The notes under the pieces are model-generated. The model searched no databases. It had not been told where the DNA came from and worked only from the letters and a program-made list of their open reading frames with translations. DNA of 64,000 nucleotides from Patagioenas fasciata (Eukaryota; Chordata; Aves; Columbiformes; Columbidae), in assembly GCF_037038585.1 (NCBI RefSeq), contig NC_092560.1, positions 58,645,049 through 58,709,048 of the forward strand, given 5' to 3'. This document shows, piece by piece, positions 1-13,100 of the stretch. Both the position numbers and the translations under genes were made by a program. Position 1 is the stretch's first letter, and each line of letters starts with the position of its first letter.

Positions 1-1558
1 ACTTAGTCAAGTCTAAACTATATATAAAGCGTAGCTAAAACTTTGTTTTAGTACAGAAACATAGATATCACATTAGTACTTCAGATACGGCTCTATTCCC
101 CCAAGTGTTTTTATTTTTTCTTGAAGAGCAGCTATCAAAATCAGATTAAGTTGCAAGTAAAAGGATACTCTGCACCAGTTCTATAATATTTGATTCAAAA
201 ATTTATTCTAGGATTTGAAAACCAAACAGTGCACTTTGGGATTGTGCACCACTACCAAGAAAAAACATTTCTCAAATGTGAATTTGGCTTACTTACCAGA
301 GATTGATAGTGTCAGAGTACTTGGATTGAGGAGAGAAAGGATGAAATTCACAGTATTTGTCATTTTATTGGCTGTTGTGTTATTTTGTGTGTCACAAGAA
401 ACTAATGAAATTTTTTTTTTCCAGTCTAATATCTTTTATTATAGTTCTGCAGAGAGCTATTGAGAGCACAGGTTGTATGCCAATAGAGAAATCAGTGTGT
501 ATTCCTACATCAGTTAATTATGTCAAAGAGTAGGAGACAACATATCTTTCACATTATCTCAGCATTAAAGCTCTGTACCATATGGGCAGAATATATGCAC
601 CCGAGCACCTAAATAGAACACATAAAGAATTGTCATTCACATCTTGGTTTTTTTTGCTGATAAAGAAACTGAAGATAATTCCTGAAAGAGGTTTTTTGTT
701 TTTGTTTGGTTTTGTGTGTGTGTGTGTTTTGTTTGTTGGGTGGTTTTGTTTGTTTGTCTGTGTCCTCCCCTTCCCCCCAGTTATTGAAAATCAGTAACTA
801 TGAAAAAGTGGAGATATTCTTCTATGTGGAAAGGCTTTTTTTTCCCAGATGGACATATGGCTTAATCAACATGATTTAGATTCCTAGGACCAAGAGGTCT
901 CACAAAGGAGACAGCTGCTGACAAAACTACTGAGTGTGAAGTAAATTTTCAGAAGTACAGAGAAAGTATCTGACTTCCTTGTACTTTTAAAAAGCACTCT
1001 AATATACATCTTGGAGATCTTGGGCACTCAAACTCCCCTCTTCCTCTGGAAATGCAGATGGTTTGAAAGTAGCAAAAGGAAGATTTCAACATAGCAGAAT
1101 CACAACCTGTTTTTTAATAATTTTGCCCACTTATTCCAACTCCTATTGTTTGTTTGTGAAAAACCCCAGCTTGTCTGCCTTGGAGAAAACTGACCCCCGT
1201 TACCACCTGGTAGACCTTTTCCACCACTCTGTGATTTTTTTGTCTCCTGAACATGTTTTCCAAGCACAGCAGAATTATCCGACTTGATTAGTGAATAAAT
1301 TGAGGGCAAGCCAAGTGATTTCTGCTATGCAGATCTTCACTGTGGTTGCAAAAGCACTGGGAATAGCCACACTGTGCAGGGATGACACGGTGCAGAGATC
1401 CTTCAGCCAGAGCCTGTGAAGAAACAGGACTGTGGCACGAGGACTCACTGACACGTGCCCGGCTCCATTTGGGTGGCCACAGGTCTGAGAAAGGAAACTC
1501 AGAGCAGAAGTTATGTGCAGTCGGTTTGGTTACAGGTCCCAGGCTGGACATGCCACGT
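1..1558. other. non-coding, AT-rich upstream DNA
   Basis: No credible gene is seen. Open frames are short and lack homology, signal peptides or splice context. There is a short TG run at about 713-727 inside a T/G-rich patch (690-780). The sequence looks like ordinary avian intergenic DNA. Confidence 0.6.
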
Positions 1559-1845
1559 AGAATCACAGAATCACAGAATGTCCTAAGTTGGAAGGGACCC
1601 CCAAGGATCACTCCTGTCCCTGCATATGGCAGCCCCACAGTTCACACCTTGTGTCTGAGGGTGTTGTCCAGTCTCTTCTTGAACACTGTCAGGCTTGGGG
1701 CCATGACACCTCCCTGAGGAGCCTGTTCCAGTGCTCCACCACCTTCTGGGTGAAGAACTTTTTCCTAATGTCCAACCTAAACCTCCACTGGCACATCTTC
1801 CTGACATTCCCTTGTGCTCTGTCATTGTTCACCAGGGAGAAGAAG
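1559..1845 (-). mobile_element. CR1 LINE 3' fragment, minus orientation
   Basis: The segment opens with a repeated ATCACAGA unit followed by TTGGAAGGGACC, which is the reverse complement of the CR1 3' end. Further in, the wording typical of the CR1 ORF2 C-terminus (chest of motifs such as CTGTTCCAGTGCTCCACCAC) is recognisable on the reverse strand. It is a 5'-truncated, decayed copy of about 290 bp with no intact frame. The inner boundary is approximate because similarity fades. Confidence 0.85.
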
Positions 1846-3485
1846 AGACAATATTTCTATGTGGAGTTATGGGCAAGCATATTTTTACTATGCTCCAAAC
1901 AAGCTATGGCTCTGGTTCCTGATGCTCTCTGCATATAACCCACTGTGTCCGTTCATTTTTATAGTAGCTCTGGCGTCTGTGCATAGGTAGCCACTCTACC
2001 CAGTTTCTGCGTAGCACCTGGTCTGCCTGGAGAAAGGATGTAAACACCTCTTGCCTTCAGCAAGTAGGAAATAACCCAAAACATCTATTTTTACCAGAGT
2101 GTAGTTGAGTTGCCATGTTACACTTGAAACAAAGAGTAATTAGCAATTCATTGAAAAGATACAAGAAAAGAAATCATACAAAGGGGAGCCCTTGCCGCTA
2201 TCTCACTTTCCTGATTCTTATCTTTTACTTCCTATTTCTGGCTTTTCATTTTGGACTTAGCAGCTCAGTTTCCTTTTGGTGTTTCCCTTTGAATCTTTGC
2301 TTCTTGTATAGCATTGTGCTTACGGCATTTTGCAAAGGAAGCCTGGGAAAAGGTTGGATCATTCAGGAATGTATGGTAACATATTTTTAGTTTAGGGACT
2401 GCCTCTTGGAAATGAGCAACAAGGGTCATGCATTAAACCTTTTCCTATGTTTAAAGAGATATTAATGCTTCCCGCTTATCCTGACTTTACATGTTCAAGA
2501 GACTCGATAATGACAGTGGCGAGAATGCTTGAGAACTGAAATGAATGATGCTCTGTCTAAAGAGTAAAACAAGCAAAGCCTTAGAGTATTTGCCTAATGA
2601 ATAGACTGCTCTGGTTTATCAGCACTGATTAATCATGTATCATGAGGTATGTCATTTCATGGGCATCTTTAACAGGTGGGGTCAACATTTTCAGAGGGCA
2701 TAAATACTCTGTCAAGACCCTCACACAAGCTACTCTTGCTTCAGAAGTGGATCATTTGCAAAGAACTAGAAAAATCGTGCTCTGAAGTGTTCAGCTGGAA
2801 ACAGTTCACTGCTCACTGATATTAAACCAGTGATTGCTCAGTTCCCTGTAAAGCATTGAACCTAAGTGTTGAAACCTTTTCCTGCTTCTATAAGGAGTGC
2901 CAAACATTATCTATGGTGACGTAATTATGATGTAAACGGGCACAAAGTCAATTTATACTGTAAAATTGGAAAAAAGATGATTAGCACTGATCTGATCTGA
3001 TCCAGAAAATCTTCCAAATTTAAAGTATATTTATATCACAAGCTAAATAATGGTGCCAGATTTTCTGCTGTTGATACCAGTTTTCAAGGGAGAGCTTCGT
3101 TCAGGGCTTTACAGGTTCAAGCTGTTCATTGGAAAGAGAAGCTTAATGGATTCAACAGGTAAAAACAACAAAGAAATATTGAAACCAGAGGGAGTCATAT
3201 TGGATTTATTCCTCTGCTCAATCAGTGGACATTGTGGAAGACCATAGTATCATTATTTCCTCTATGATACTCATGTATAAGCCAGACATCTATCTGTTCA
3301 TATTGTTTTCTTCCATTACATGTATTTTTTGATCCATTGTAATAATTTACTTTGGCTTCTACCTCCAAGCACAGAATACAGTTTCCATCTTATTCCAAAT
3401 AATATTGGCTAGTTGCTAGGGGAGTGTGCTGATTTATTTTATGATTTCTTTTCCTCACCACATCTGTGTGTAATTTTTTTTTAGG
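1846..3485. other. non-coding DNA
   Basis: No gene or repeat family is recognised. The part around 2460-3040 has fairly mixed sequence with many AT-rich homeodomain-like words and would be a candidate for cross-species conservation testing, but nothing in the sequence alone proves function. Confidence 0.5.
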
Positions 3486-3637
3486 GGTTGTGGAGTCTCC
3501 TTCTGTGGAGACATTCAAAGCCCGCCTGGACACATTCCTGTGCGACCTCACCTAGGCGTTCCTGCTCCAGCAGGGGGATTGGACTAGATGATCTTTTGAG
3601 GTCCCTTCCAATCCCAAACATACTGTGATACTGTGAT
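3486..3637 (+). mobile_element. CR1 LINE, short 3' end, plus orientation
   Basis: This 152-bp piece matches, nearly base for base, the last part of the two longer CR1 copies at 40.5 and 55.8 kb. It covers the end of ORF2, the short 3' UTR and the terminal ACTGTGAT repeats. It is severely 5'-truncated, as is usual for CR1. The frame ends at the same CCTAGG stop as the copy at 55.8 kb, so it belongs to the same subfamily. Confidence 0.9.
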
Positions 3638-4681
3638 CTCCCTAGGACATTTTCCCTGTGACAAACCCAAACGTGAAATGCAGCCCTTTCAGATCTTGTT
3701 TGGTGTTTTATACGAGGAGCATGTCCTAAATATATTTACAGAACAGGATTTTACTAGCTGCTGTTTACTTTCAGGCATAAACACCTCAGTGCATATGTGG
3801 GTGGGTCTTCACGCTCCTCTGTGGTCTCCTCTGAGTGACCAAGCAGGTATGAATTTAAGGGTAGGTGTGAATTAACTTAAGGAAAACTCAAGGGAGGGAC
3901 TTCAGGGAGAGCCTTCCTGCTCCTTACTGCTGCAGACCTGTGAAGTCTCTTGCACTAAGTGTGCAACCTGCTTTTTTGGGCTGCTTCACCCTGGCAAACA
4001 GATTTAGCTGGAGGACTGAAGGGGTTACAGCCCTTAGCTGTGCTCCCTGGTCCTCTGATCAAACTTAGCCTCCTTCTCCCACAGAGATATGAACCAATGT
4101 CGATTTCAGTTGACGCTAAAGCCAGCAGAAATGGGCGGTGGTTAACATTACTACGCTGACCTGTGAACTATGGGGGGAGGTATTTTTTTATAAAACAGGC
4201 TTTTGCCATGTTGCAGTTGTGATGGGATCAGGGACAGCACATCCATTTCTAATTTATCTGCTCATGAAAACCTTGCACTTTTGTTCCTCCTTGGTTTTTA
4301 GCTGCAATCTTCACATCTATGTTTGAAGTATCCCTTTCATTTCCCAGAGGGTAGTTGCATTGGATTTTGAAGATGAAATTGTCTGCTAATGATGAAAGAT
4401 GAAATTGACTGCTAATTGCTGTCACCTCATGGCTACAAATAGCAGTTTGCCAGTTTATATGAGACTTCAATCTAATGCTTTAATTTTTACATTTTAAATT
4501 CACTGATTGGTCCAAGATTACATGTGGAAACAGGCATGAGCTAGTGCACGTAAACATCTGCCAGCTGGCAACTGTGATTAGAAGAACTGTACTTTGAGTA
4601 ATTATATACTGTATAAAATGGATGCCTGCAAATATTTGCCTGAGTGTAGTCTTCCTTTGACATGTGTTAAATATATTAGGG
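3638..4681. other. non-coding DNA with a small tandem duplication
   Basis: No gene is seen. At 4371-4420 a segment of about 26 bp beginning AGATGAAATTG occurs twice in a row with a few mismatches, a simple local duplication. Confidence 0.5.
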
Positions 4682-5183
<502 letters not shown>

Positions 5184-5201
5184 AGGCTTCTTTTCTCTTG
5201 T

Positions 5202-5280
5202 TATGCTATGCTATGCTATGCTATGCTATGCTATGCTATGCTATGCCATGCCATGCCATGCCATGCCATGCTATCCTATC
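5202..5280 (+). repeat. ATGCT/ATGCC pentanucleotide array
   Basis: Nine or so copies of CTATG (5203-5245) change abruptly to five CCATG copies (5246-5270) and end in two CTATC units. The array begins 18 bp after the polypyrimidine tract and shares its five-base period, although base composition is quite different. Confidence 0.95.
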
Positions 5281-6692
5281 CAGGTTCCTATACCCATGTG
5301 TACCAGAAGTCTATGAACAACCTACCCAAATGCATCATACAGTATGTTGGTTTTCTCATCTTCTTCACAAGAGAGAGGAGTTAAGCATTTTGTTTGGGAT
5401 CTATCAATTCACATTTGCATTCATGAAGAAAAACACTTTCCTGCTCTCCTGTATTTCCAGCATAGCCCGCCATTTTGTTTGGCAGCATACCGGTGGTGTC
5501 CTCAGCCCACGTGAGGCACAGGATTCCCAACTGGCAAGTTGATCACATACAAGTTCATACTAATTCAGGTCACACTAACTTCAGTGGCAGCAACTTTGGT
5601 ATTTGGAGATTTATTTATGGGTAGCTTCATTCCTTTTTTCTGTTCCTGTAGATCTTTCTTTAGGGCAGAAATTTTAATCTCTCTGGTGACTCATCTGTTT
5701 CACTGAAATCTTTGGTTGTTTGCTGTTTCTTGTCAAGGCTCTGGCAGTGTGAATGAAGTCTAAGAGGGGGGACAAGGGAAGCTGAGACTTATTTTCTGTT
5801 TATTTACACTGGTTTCGTTGAAGAGCAATATCAGGACATCCCATAGGGTCTGATCAGGATAGAAATTGTGTAAAGGGGAGGAGAATCAGTTCCCCCGGAT
5901 CCATGTTAAGGCTGTGCAGGCAGTGGTGGTGATGGATGGGGATTTCCCCCTTTGGTTGTGAGGTCACAGCAGTTCACTGATCGTTCTCAACTTCCTGCAG
6001 AAGATCCCACAAAATGCTGGGTTTCTGTCTGACCTGTTTTTAGGTCTAGCAATAATCTTGGAGTTAAATGTTTAATTCTTCTCCATCTAAATACTGATTA
6101 AAAGGTACCATTTCGATGCAGGCAGGAAAAACACTACTGAAACATCTGAGCTCAGCTGCTAAATGGCATGATCTCACTTTATTCCTTAACATAACTGTCC
6201 ACATCTCCTCAAAGGGGAAGGCAAATTTTGTTTTTCTTTCAAAGATTATTCTTTCAGCAGTGAGATGATTCAATACGATTTTTTTCTGGCTGCACGAGCT
6301 GTGTTAGTGAGGCAGAGCTGTCCTGTCAGCAGCGCGCCTCGTGTCAGAGCGATCCTATCCCACAGGAAGGTATGCAACCTACTCGGGCTTGGGGTGATTT
6401 TTCTTTTTCTTTTTTTTTTTTTGGTTGTGTGTGGGTTGTTTTTTTTTTTTTCCTTTTGGCAGACGTCCTTGAGCATTTGAGACGGATGTGAGAGAGTTTT
6501 TAGTCCTCATGCAAAACAACCAACTAAACATAACAGATTACATCAGCTCAGGCTTTTCAATTCCTGGATGGCAGCAGAGTGCTAATCCAACCTTCATCCT
6601 GGATTTCATAAACTGAAACAAGGGAGGCTGGCAGGAGCAGCGCTGCCGGATTGAGGAAGCTGACGACGGTGCAGCATGTGGGCAACACACTG
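5281..6692. other. ESM1 5' flank
   Basis: No open frame here resembles a gene. T-rich stretches lie at about 6405-6456. The 400 bp before the TATA box probably hold the proximal ESM1 control region. ETS-type GGAA/TTCC words are present (for example around 6559 and 6597), fitting an endothelial gene, but such words are common by chance. Confidence 0.45.
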
Positions 6693-6698
6693 TATAAA
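6693..6698 (+). promoter_or_regulatory. TATA box of ESM1
   Basis: TATAAA in the context TGTATAAAGC lies 139 bp before the ESM1 start codon. This spacing predicts transcription starting near 6720-6730 and a 5' UTR of roughly 100 nt. No CpG island is present, so a focused TATA-type promoter is plausible. The start itself is inferred. Confidence 0.65.
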
Positions 6699-6831
6699 GC
6701 TCATAAACTTGTAGGCTGATGTGTGCAGCTACCACTTTGGATTCTGTACCGCTGCTTCCCTCGGCACAAGGCACCAGCAGGCTGAGCATTAAAGCCTGCT
6801 CTTTGGAACGGAGCACTTACCCCTGCAAGAC

Positions 6832-7132
6832 ATGAAGGGCTTCTTGTTTCTCACACTCCTCCTGATGCCCGTGCACGCTGGAACTACTTGGAGTGCGAAA
6901 TACGCAGTAGATTGTCCCGAGCCCTGTGACAGTAACGCATGCAAAAGTACCTTGCGCTGTAAGCGAACGGTGCTGGATGACTGTGGCTGTTGCAGAGTGT
7001 GTGCAGCTGCTCTGGGGGAGACTTGCTATCGTACGGTCTCGGGTATGGATGGTGTCAAGTGTGGTCCTGGGCTGAAGTGCCAGTTTTACACTGAGGAGGA
7101 TGACTTTGGTGATGAATTTGGTATCTGCAAAG
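6832..7132 (+). CDS. ESM1: ESM1 exon 1 (coding part)
   Basis: Encodes residues 1-100 and the first base of codon 101: the signal peptide and most of the IGFBP-like domain, with 12 cysteines, ending FGICK. The donor reads AAAG|GTAACA. The frame happens to stay open into the intron to 7386, but the residues after GICK are not endocan-like. Confidence 0.96.
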
Positions 7133-10100
7133 GTAACAATATTCACTTTGCATGCACCCACTGTGGCAATTTGACAGCAACCTACCTACATATAGAGCTT
7201 GCCTCCTGCTTGAGAGGTTTAAAATGTGATTTTTCCAGCTCAGCCCTTAGCCATGAAGAAAGTGAAAAATACCTGCTGGTATTAAAAGATGTTACATGTA
7301 GGTGGGACAGGGTTATTAGTGTGAGAATATTGTTTAGACTTGGGGACATGTGTAAGGAAATACAGGTGGGGTGTGCTCGGAGCTGAGATTTTTGATTGGG
7401 ACTTGGCAGACCCAGGCACTAGTCCTGATCCTTCTGCTGATTTGGTGGGTGGCTTTCTATAAATTGCAAAGACTTTAATCTTGCAAGTCCAGCCTTGCCA
7501 CAGGGTCCTGGCCCCTGCCATGCTCTCTGGGGTGAGGTTCCCTCGGGCACCACCGGCTGCCTGCCCGGGAACCAGATGCTCTTTCTGGGGTTGGGGGGAC
7601 GGAGGTAACAGCACTGCCCAAGCGCCTGGGGATGTTGTAGTGTTTAATTAAATCCTGACTTGGAGGTGCTCAGCTACCCTAGGGATGTGGTCAGGGGAGG
7701 CAAAGAGAGACCCTCCTGCCTGAAAGATGGGAATAACAGAACTGACTGTGAGATGAGCGGCCAGACGCTGCTGTTAGTTTATTTCAGGTATGCTGCATGC
7801 TGATTTCTTTAGTTGTAAAGTATAATGGCATTTTTCATTTAAGAGCTATCCTCATTCCATTCAAAAAGGAAAAATCTTTAAAAGGAGATGAGATGTTAAA
7901 TTTCTAACAAGCAGGATGCAAGCTTTAAGAAGAAATGTTTTTTAAAAAAGTTTTGCAAAGTATGAATGCAGTGAGTCTTCCTGTGTTTGTGTACCACTTC
8001 AGTAAGTAGATACAAATATGTCTTTGAATAACTTCCTTAAAAAATTGAGATATCTTGGCAGTTAAATATCAGGAGTATTAATAGCGTCAGTTAAAGTAAT
8101 GACTTAGGACCAGATGCTGCAAAACTCATTCAGGCTGACTCACATACAGCATATACTTATTTACATTGGTATTTAAAAACAAATTCATGTACGTTTTTGA
8201 GGGTGAAACCCAAAGTGCTGCTTTTATTTCTGAAGATTAGAATTTACACAGAAAGGTCACATCTTTGGTGCACCCACCAGAAAAGTATTTTACTGAGATA
8301 GTTGGCTGATCTTCAGTTCGTTAAAAATTACTGCAGTGCAACATACCACTTATAATTCTTTTAACAGTTCTTTTGAGTGTTTATATACTTTTCACTCTCC
8401 TTAAAGAATTTATTTGCAATAGCACACTTCAAATGGGAAAAAGAAACATTGAGGGACATGAGATCTGAATCCCTGTAGCTGAATCTTGAAACTTCGTAGA
8501 AAATGCAAAGTTTGGTGGTTTTTTTTTTCCAGTTAGTCAGTGGAAAAGCTCATTAATTTCAGTAAAGCCATAGCTTGACTTAGAGTTGTAAATTGGCATT
8601 TAAAGCTTATATTCCCCATATATTTATTTGCACTAAATATTATAGCTGTAATTTCTAATTATTTTTCTTTTTTCATCTTAGCTCTGAGATAGTATGATCT
8701 CTGTACATATGTGAATCTTATCAGGCAAAGTAAGGAACAAAGTATTATTATTTTATATATTGATTTATAATTGTGATACCAGATCACTCACTAATTTTAA
8801 TAAGTTCCATGTTTGTAATAATTCACAGAGTAGGATGTGTAAATTTTCCCAGGTTGCCTGTGACTTACTTTGAAGTTGTGGAAAAATGACCTTAACTCTT
8901 GGTTTCTAATTTTTTATTTCTAAAATGGGTAAAACACAGACACTATATGTTTCAGAGCAATTTTTTGAGTACTTTTAGTATTAGGAGTGTATCATTATAA
9001 TAAATAGTAATGTCATTATTGTCAAAACTAAGGAATACCAATGTTCTGCACTTCTATCAGTAAATGCCCTTTAAACCTGAGGTATAACTGTCACAGTAAA
9101 GAGCATGCTTTTGTTTCCCTTAGATCACCAGGAGCTAATTGCAGTTTATTTAGGAGCAGGCTCCTGCTTCTAACGGCAAAACTGACTCAGATCTTGGTTT
9201 TAATCAAATCTGAATCACAGAATCAATGCCAGGATTATCCCACACAGAGCCAAGTGCTCTGGCTTGGGATGTGTTTCCATGCTGTTGTGCACAGCTTTGC
9301 ATCCCCGCATTCTGTGCTGAGCACCTGCAGCAGGCAGGCTGATGCTCCATGTTGTGTGTGCTCTCCGCTTGTCCCTCAGGCAGGATCGTGCACACAAAAA
9401 GTGTACTCCTTTGACAGGACTTTGTTTTTCTCCTATGTGGACAAACGGCAGATCAAAGAGTGTCCTTGCTTGGGAAAGGGAGTATGGTGAAGCTCAGTCA
9501 GGTCCTCCAGGCTGGAGGGATTCAATGTGCAGTCCTCAGCAGGGATTTGGCTGATTTTCTAGTGCTTTTCATTTACAAAAGCACACCCATTGGGCATACA
9601 GCTAATTGTAAATAATTGTTTTAATTTGGGGGCATTAGCCTTATTTTCAGGTAGCCTGGGTGGTATGGCAAAACTAAATGTTTGCGCTGAGTCAAGAGCA
9701 GACTGGACAAACTGAGGATAGCCCTGTTGTGGGGTGTTACATCCACAGAAACTATGTCTGGCTCCTGAGGTCCCAGAGCTAAAAATGGGGGACAATAGGA
9801 GGTGGGAAGGTATCATTTGCGCATGCCATGGCCATCTTCTCCCTTAAGTGTTTTGTGGGAGCCTGGCCTAGATGGAGCCTTGGTTCAACCTTCAATGGCC
9901 ATTCATCTGCCCTCAGGAGATGAACTGAAAACTCTCCAGGACTTACTTGCTGTTTAAGGTAAACATGCTCCTTGAGTTGGCAAGAGTAGCTTGAGCATAA
10001 AGACATTTCTCCTGGGACATCCCAAACTTCTCTTGGGATAATCTTTTGTCTAGGGGTCTGGAAAGGGGATGTTTGAGTTGGATTTTTCTTGTTTCTGTGT

Positions 10101-13100
10101 CTTCAGCTATGGTCCTGGGAAGGCACCCTGTTCAACAACAAGGCAGAGGAAGGCAAGGGCTGTGACTCAGTTCAAACCCTCTGGGTGTCAGCTATGGGAC
10201 TGGGCAAATCCCCTACACCTGACATTTTTTTTTTTTTTTTTAAATGAGCAGTTCCATTGTGACAGCTGCTCTTTGTTGCTCCTCTACGAGCTTGCTCAGG
10301 GATGAGACATGTGAATTGGGGCAGTATGTGAGCAGATTGTGTACAACCAGGCAGCCACCTTAGTGCCAGTGGTCCCTTTAGAGCATACTCACTCTTTAAG
10401 CTGGAGATGTAGGTGAGTTCTTTGCTGTCTGCTGTGGGAAGTTAGACCTTTGCTGCCTGAGAAGTTGTTGCAGAGGTGAAGGCTCTTCCCCAAGAGCTGG
10501 GAGCATCTCCAGGCGGAGGGTGCGCTTGCTGGAGAGCTCCTCAGGGTCAGGGCAACCTCCTCCACGGAGCCCAAATGCAGTGGGCCCAGCCAGGAGCAGC
10601 CCGGTGCAAGCAGCACATTGCAGCTCTAAACCATGAGAGTCATATAAATTGGGTAATAACATGCCCAAACTATAAATTCGGAAACTTTCTGAAGTCTTCT
10701 TATTTTCTAAATCCAACGCTAATCCTTCAACTACATGCTCAATGATTACGTACTTGCATATTCATATTGCCTTTAACTTGCATTTTAATACTATGAGGGT
10801 TTCAGAGAAGGATTACTTGATTGCACATTGTCAATAAGCTACAAGAAAAAAAATCATGTAAATTCTGTGTGGTCAGGATTGTTAAAACTGGAAAACACTT
10901 GTAACAAGCAGTCAGAATGCTGAAATCCTGTAGTTAAGGTTTAACTGATCCTCACCCAAGGACTTTCTGATTTTAAGGATATAAGCAGACCAGCTGTTAA
11001 GAGTGCTGGCAGCTGAATTGCATCACTGAGGACTGCTTTGCTCTGTTACTTTTTTTCAGAGTGTTCCTATGGTACCTATGGAATGGAATGCAGGAAAACC
11101 TGCAACTGTCCCTCTGGCATCTGTGACAGAGTAACTGGCAAGTGTCTGAAGTTCCCATTTTTTCAACTGTCTGCTTCGAAGCCTCCAAATCGACGAAAAA
11201 TAGTTTCACACACAGGTAAGACTGCATGGGCCAATTGCTTTTAGCAGAAATCGCTTTGTACATGCTCTACTACCACACTGTGTATGCTGTGTGTGACCGG
11301 TGTGTACTTCAGTGGAAACTGTGAAAACAGATAACACAAGGTACATTTATTTTTCTTATTGGCATCTCCCTTAACATAAGGCAAGGAATTAGGTGGGCTG
11401 TGACAGATGGTAAAAACATTTTGAAATCCTAACATGGCTGAAATACTTTGCAGCTGTTGCATGCACTAGCAGCCCAACGCCACCTGTGCAGTTGGAGGCT
11501 GTGCTAGGATTTGCATTAGTTCAGATAAGATGCAGGTAGCTGCTTTGTGTAGAACAGGATTTCACTAGGTTCTGTTTATTACTGTTAGCTAATATATGGT
11601 AAGAATAACATGTTTTTTTCCATGAAGATAGAGCTTTATATGTTTTCAGATGCGAGTGAATTGCATCATGAAATGTTTTATTTTAGTTATTTATCACAGT
11701 ATCTCTGGAACAAGTTCTTGCCTTTAATATTATGTCTGAATCCCGTAACAGATCTTCCCAGAATTAAAATAAAGGCATGTGATAAACTGGACTGTTTTTG
11801 AGGCAAGAAGGAGGTATCACTGCTTTTTTTTAAAGCTGGCATTAAAATTTCTTCCCATTTTGTTCTCCACCTGATGATACAGAGGTACATTTTACTGAAC
11901 AGTGTTCAACTAAAATCAATACAAATGTAAAGATTTTAAACAAATACGAGAGATATAATCCTAGACCTACTGAAAGCTTTTCTAGGATTTCATCAAAAAG
12001 TATTTGAATGTTATTTCTCCTCCAACTGCAGTATGTATGCCTTACTTTGATTTTCTCCTGTTGTATTACGCTATTGAGAGTTTCCTCCCTTAATACATGC
12101 ATTATCTTTCATCTATTTGCCATTTAGAGAAAGTTAGACAGAAGAAAACTTCTTTAGCTTATGCTTATACCACATTTCAAATGATCTTTAAAAAAACACT
12201 TTGCAAGATGGATAAGTTTTTATGTATTTTTCTACATGATTACACTCTTTTGCCTTTCCAGATTTTGTTTATTACAAAGGGTGCTGAAATAACATGAAAA
12301 AATATACCTGTCTTGTTTTTCTGTTCTAAATTTTGCCTGTATTCCAAATCCCAAGCATCCCGTTTTCAGCCAGTTTCCTACTCCCCTTTCCTCTCCCACC
12401 CTTGCCTTTGGTCCCAAACCTTCTGCTGCCTCTGTGTTTAGCAGCTTGTCTGCTCCCAGCCAGGATGAGATCCTGACCCCATAGAAAGAAATGCCGTTTT
12501 TTACTTGTGTGCGAAGATTTTTGCATTGATTTCTGTCCTCAGAGATCTGCTGCTGTAAGCAGACAAGGGACACTGTGGGCAGTACTGTGTGTGGGTGTCA
12601 TTTAATAGTCTTCAGAGGTAGCTGTAGCATCTAGGACACATCCTCAGTGAATTACAACAGCTGTGAGTGCTTCTGTATTTTGAACTGTTGAGTTTCTGTT
12701 ATGGCTACATATACCCTAGTAAATTTAATGGTGCCAGAGCCTATTCCTGTGTATAGTGATTTAACCACCTTCCCTGTCAAACAGCACGGCAGCAGCTAGC
12801 ATGTGCTGCCCCAGCTCAGCGAGCCGTGCCAGACAACCTCAACCACAGCACAGGAACCAGTGGCAGCCAGGGACCATTTCCAGTAGACAAGTTGATATAT
12901 TTTTTCTTTGGAGTTTAAGAGAGCTTAGTGACATGCACCAGGCTGCTCCATGCCAGCTGGCCTCTGTCAGAGAATATCTCCAGGCATGTTTAATTTACTG
13001 CTGTAGATATTGAGGATGTGCTGCTTGGTCCCATGTCACACTGGAGTGTTACGGTGAGAACTGGGAACAACTCAAATCACCTGCCTTACGCTTAAACTAT

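Noticed and set aside
1588-1938. Short open frames on both strands around 1.6-1.9 kb
   Set aside because: Most of the coding similarity is to a decayed CR1 copy in minus orientation.
6832-7386. ESM1 as a single-exon 184-codon gene
   Set aside because: After residue 100 the sequence is intronic. Exons 2 and 3 with conserved endocan sequence and correct phase are found at 11060 and 13299.
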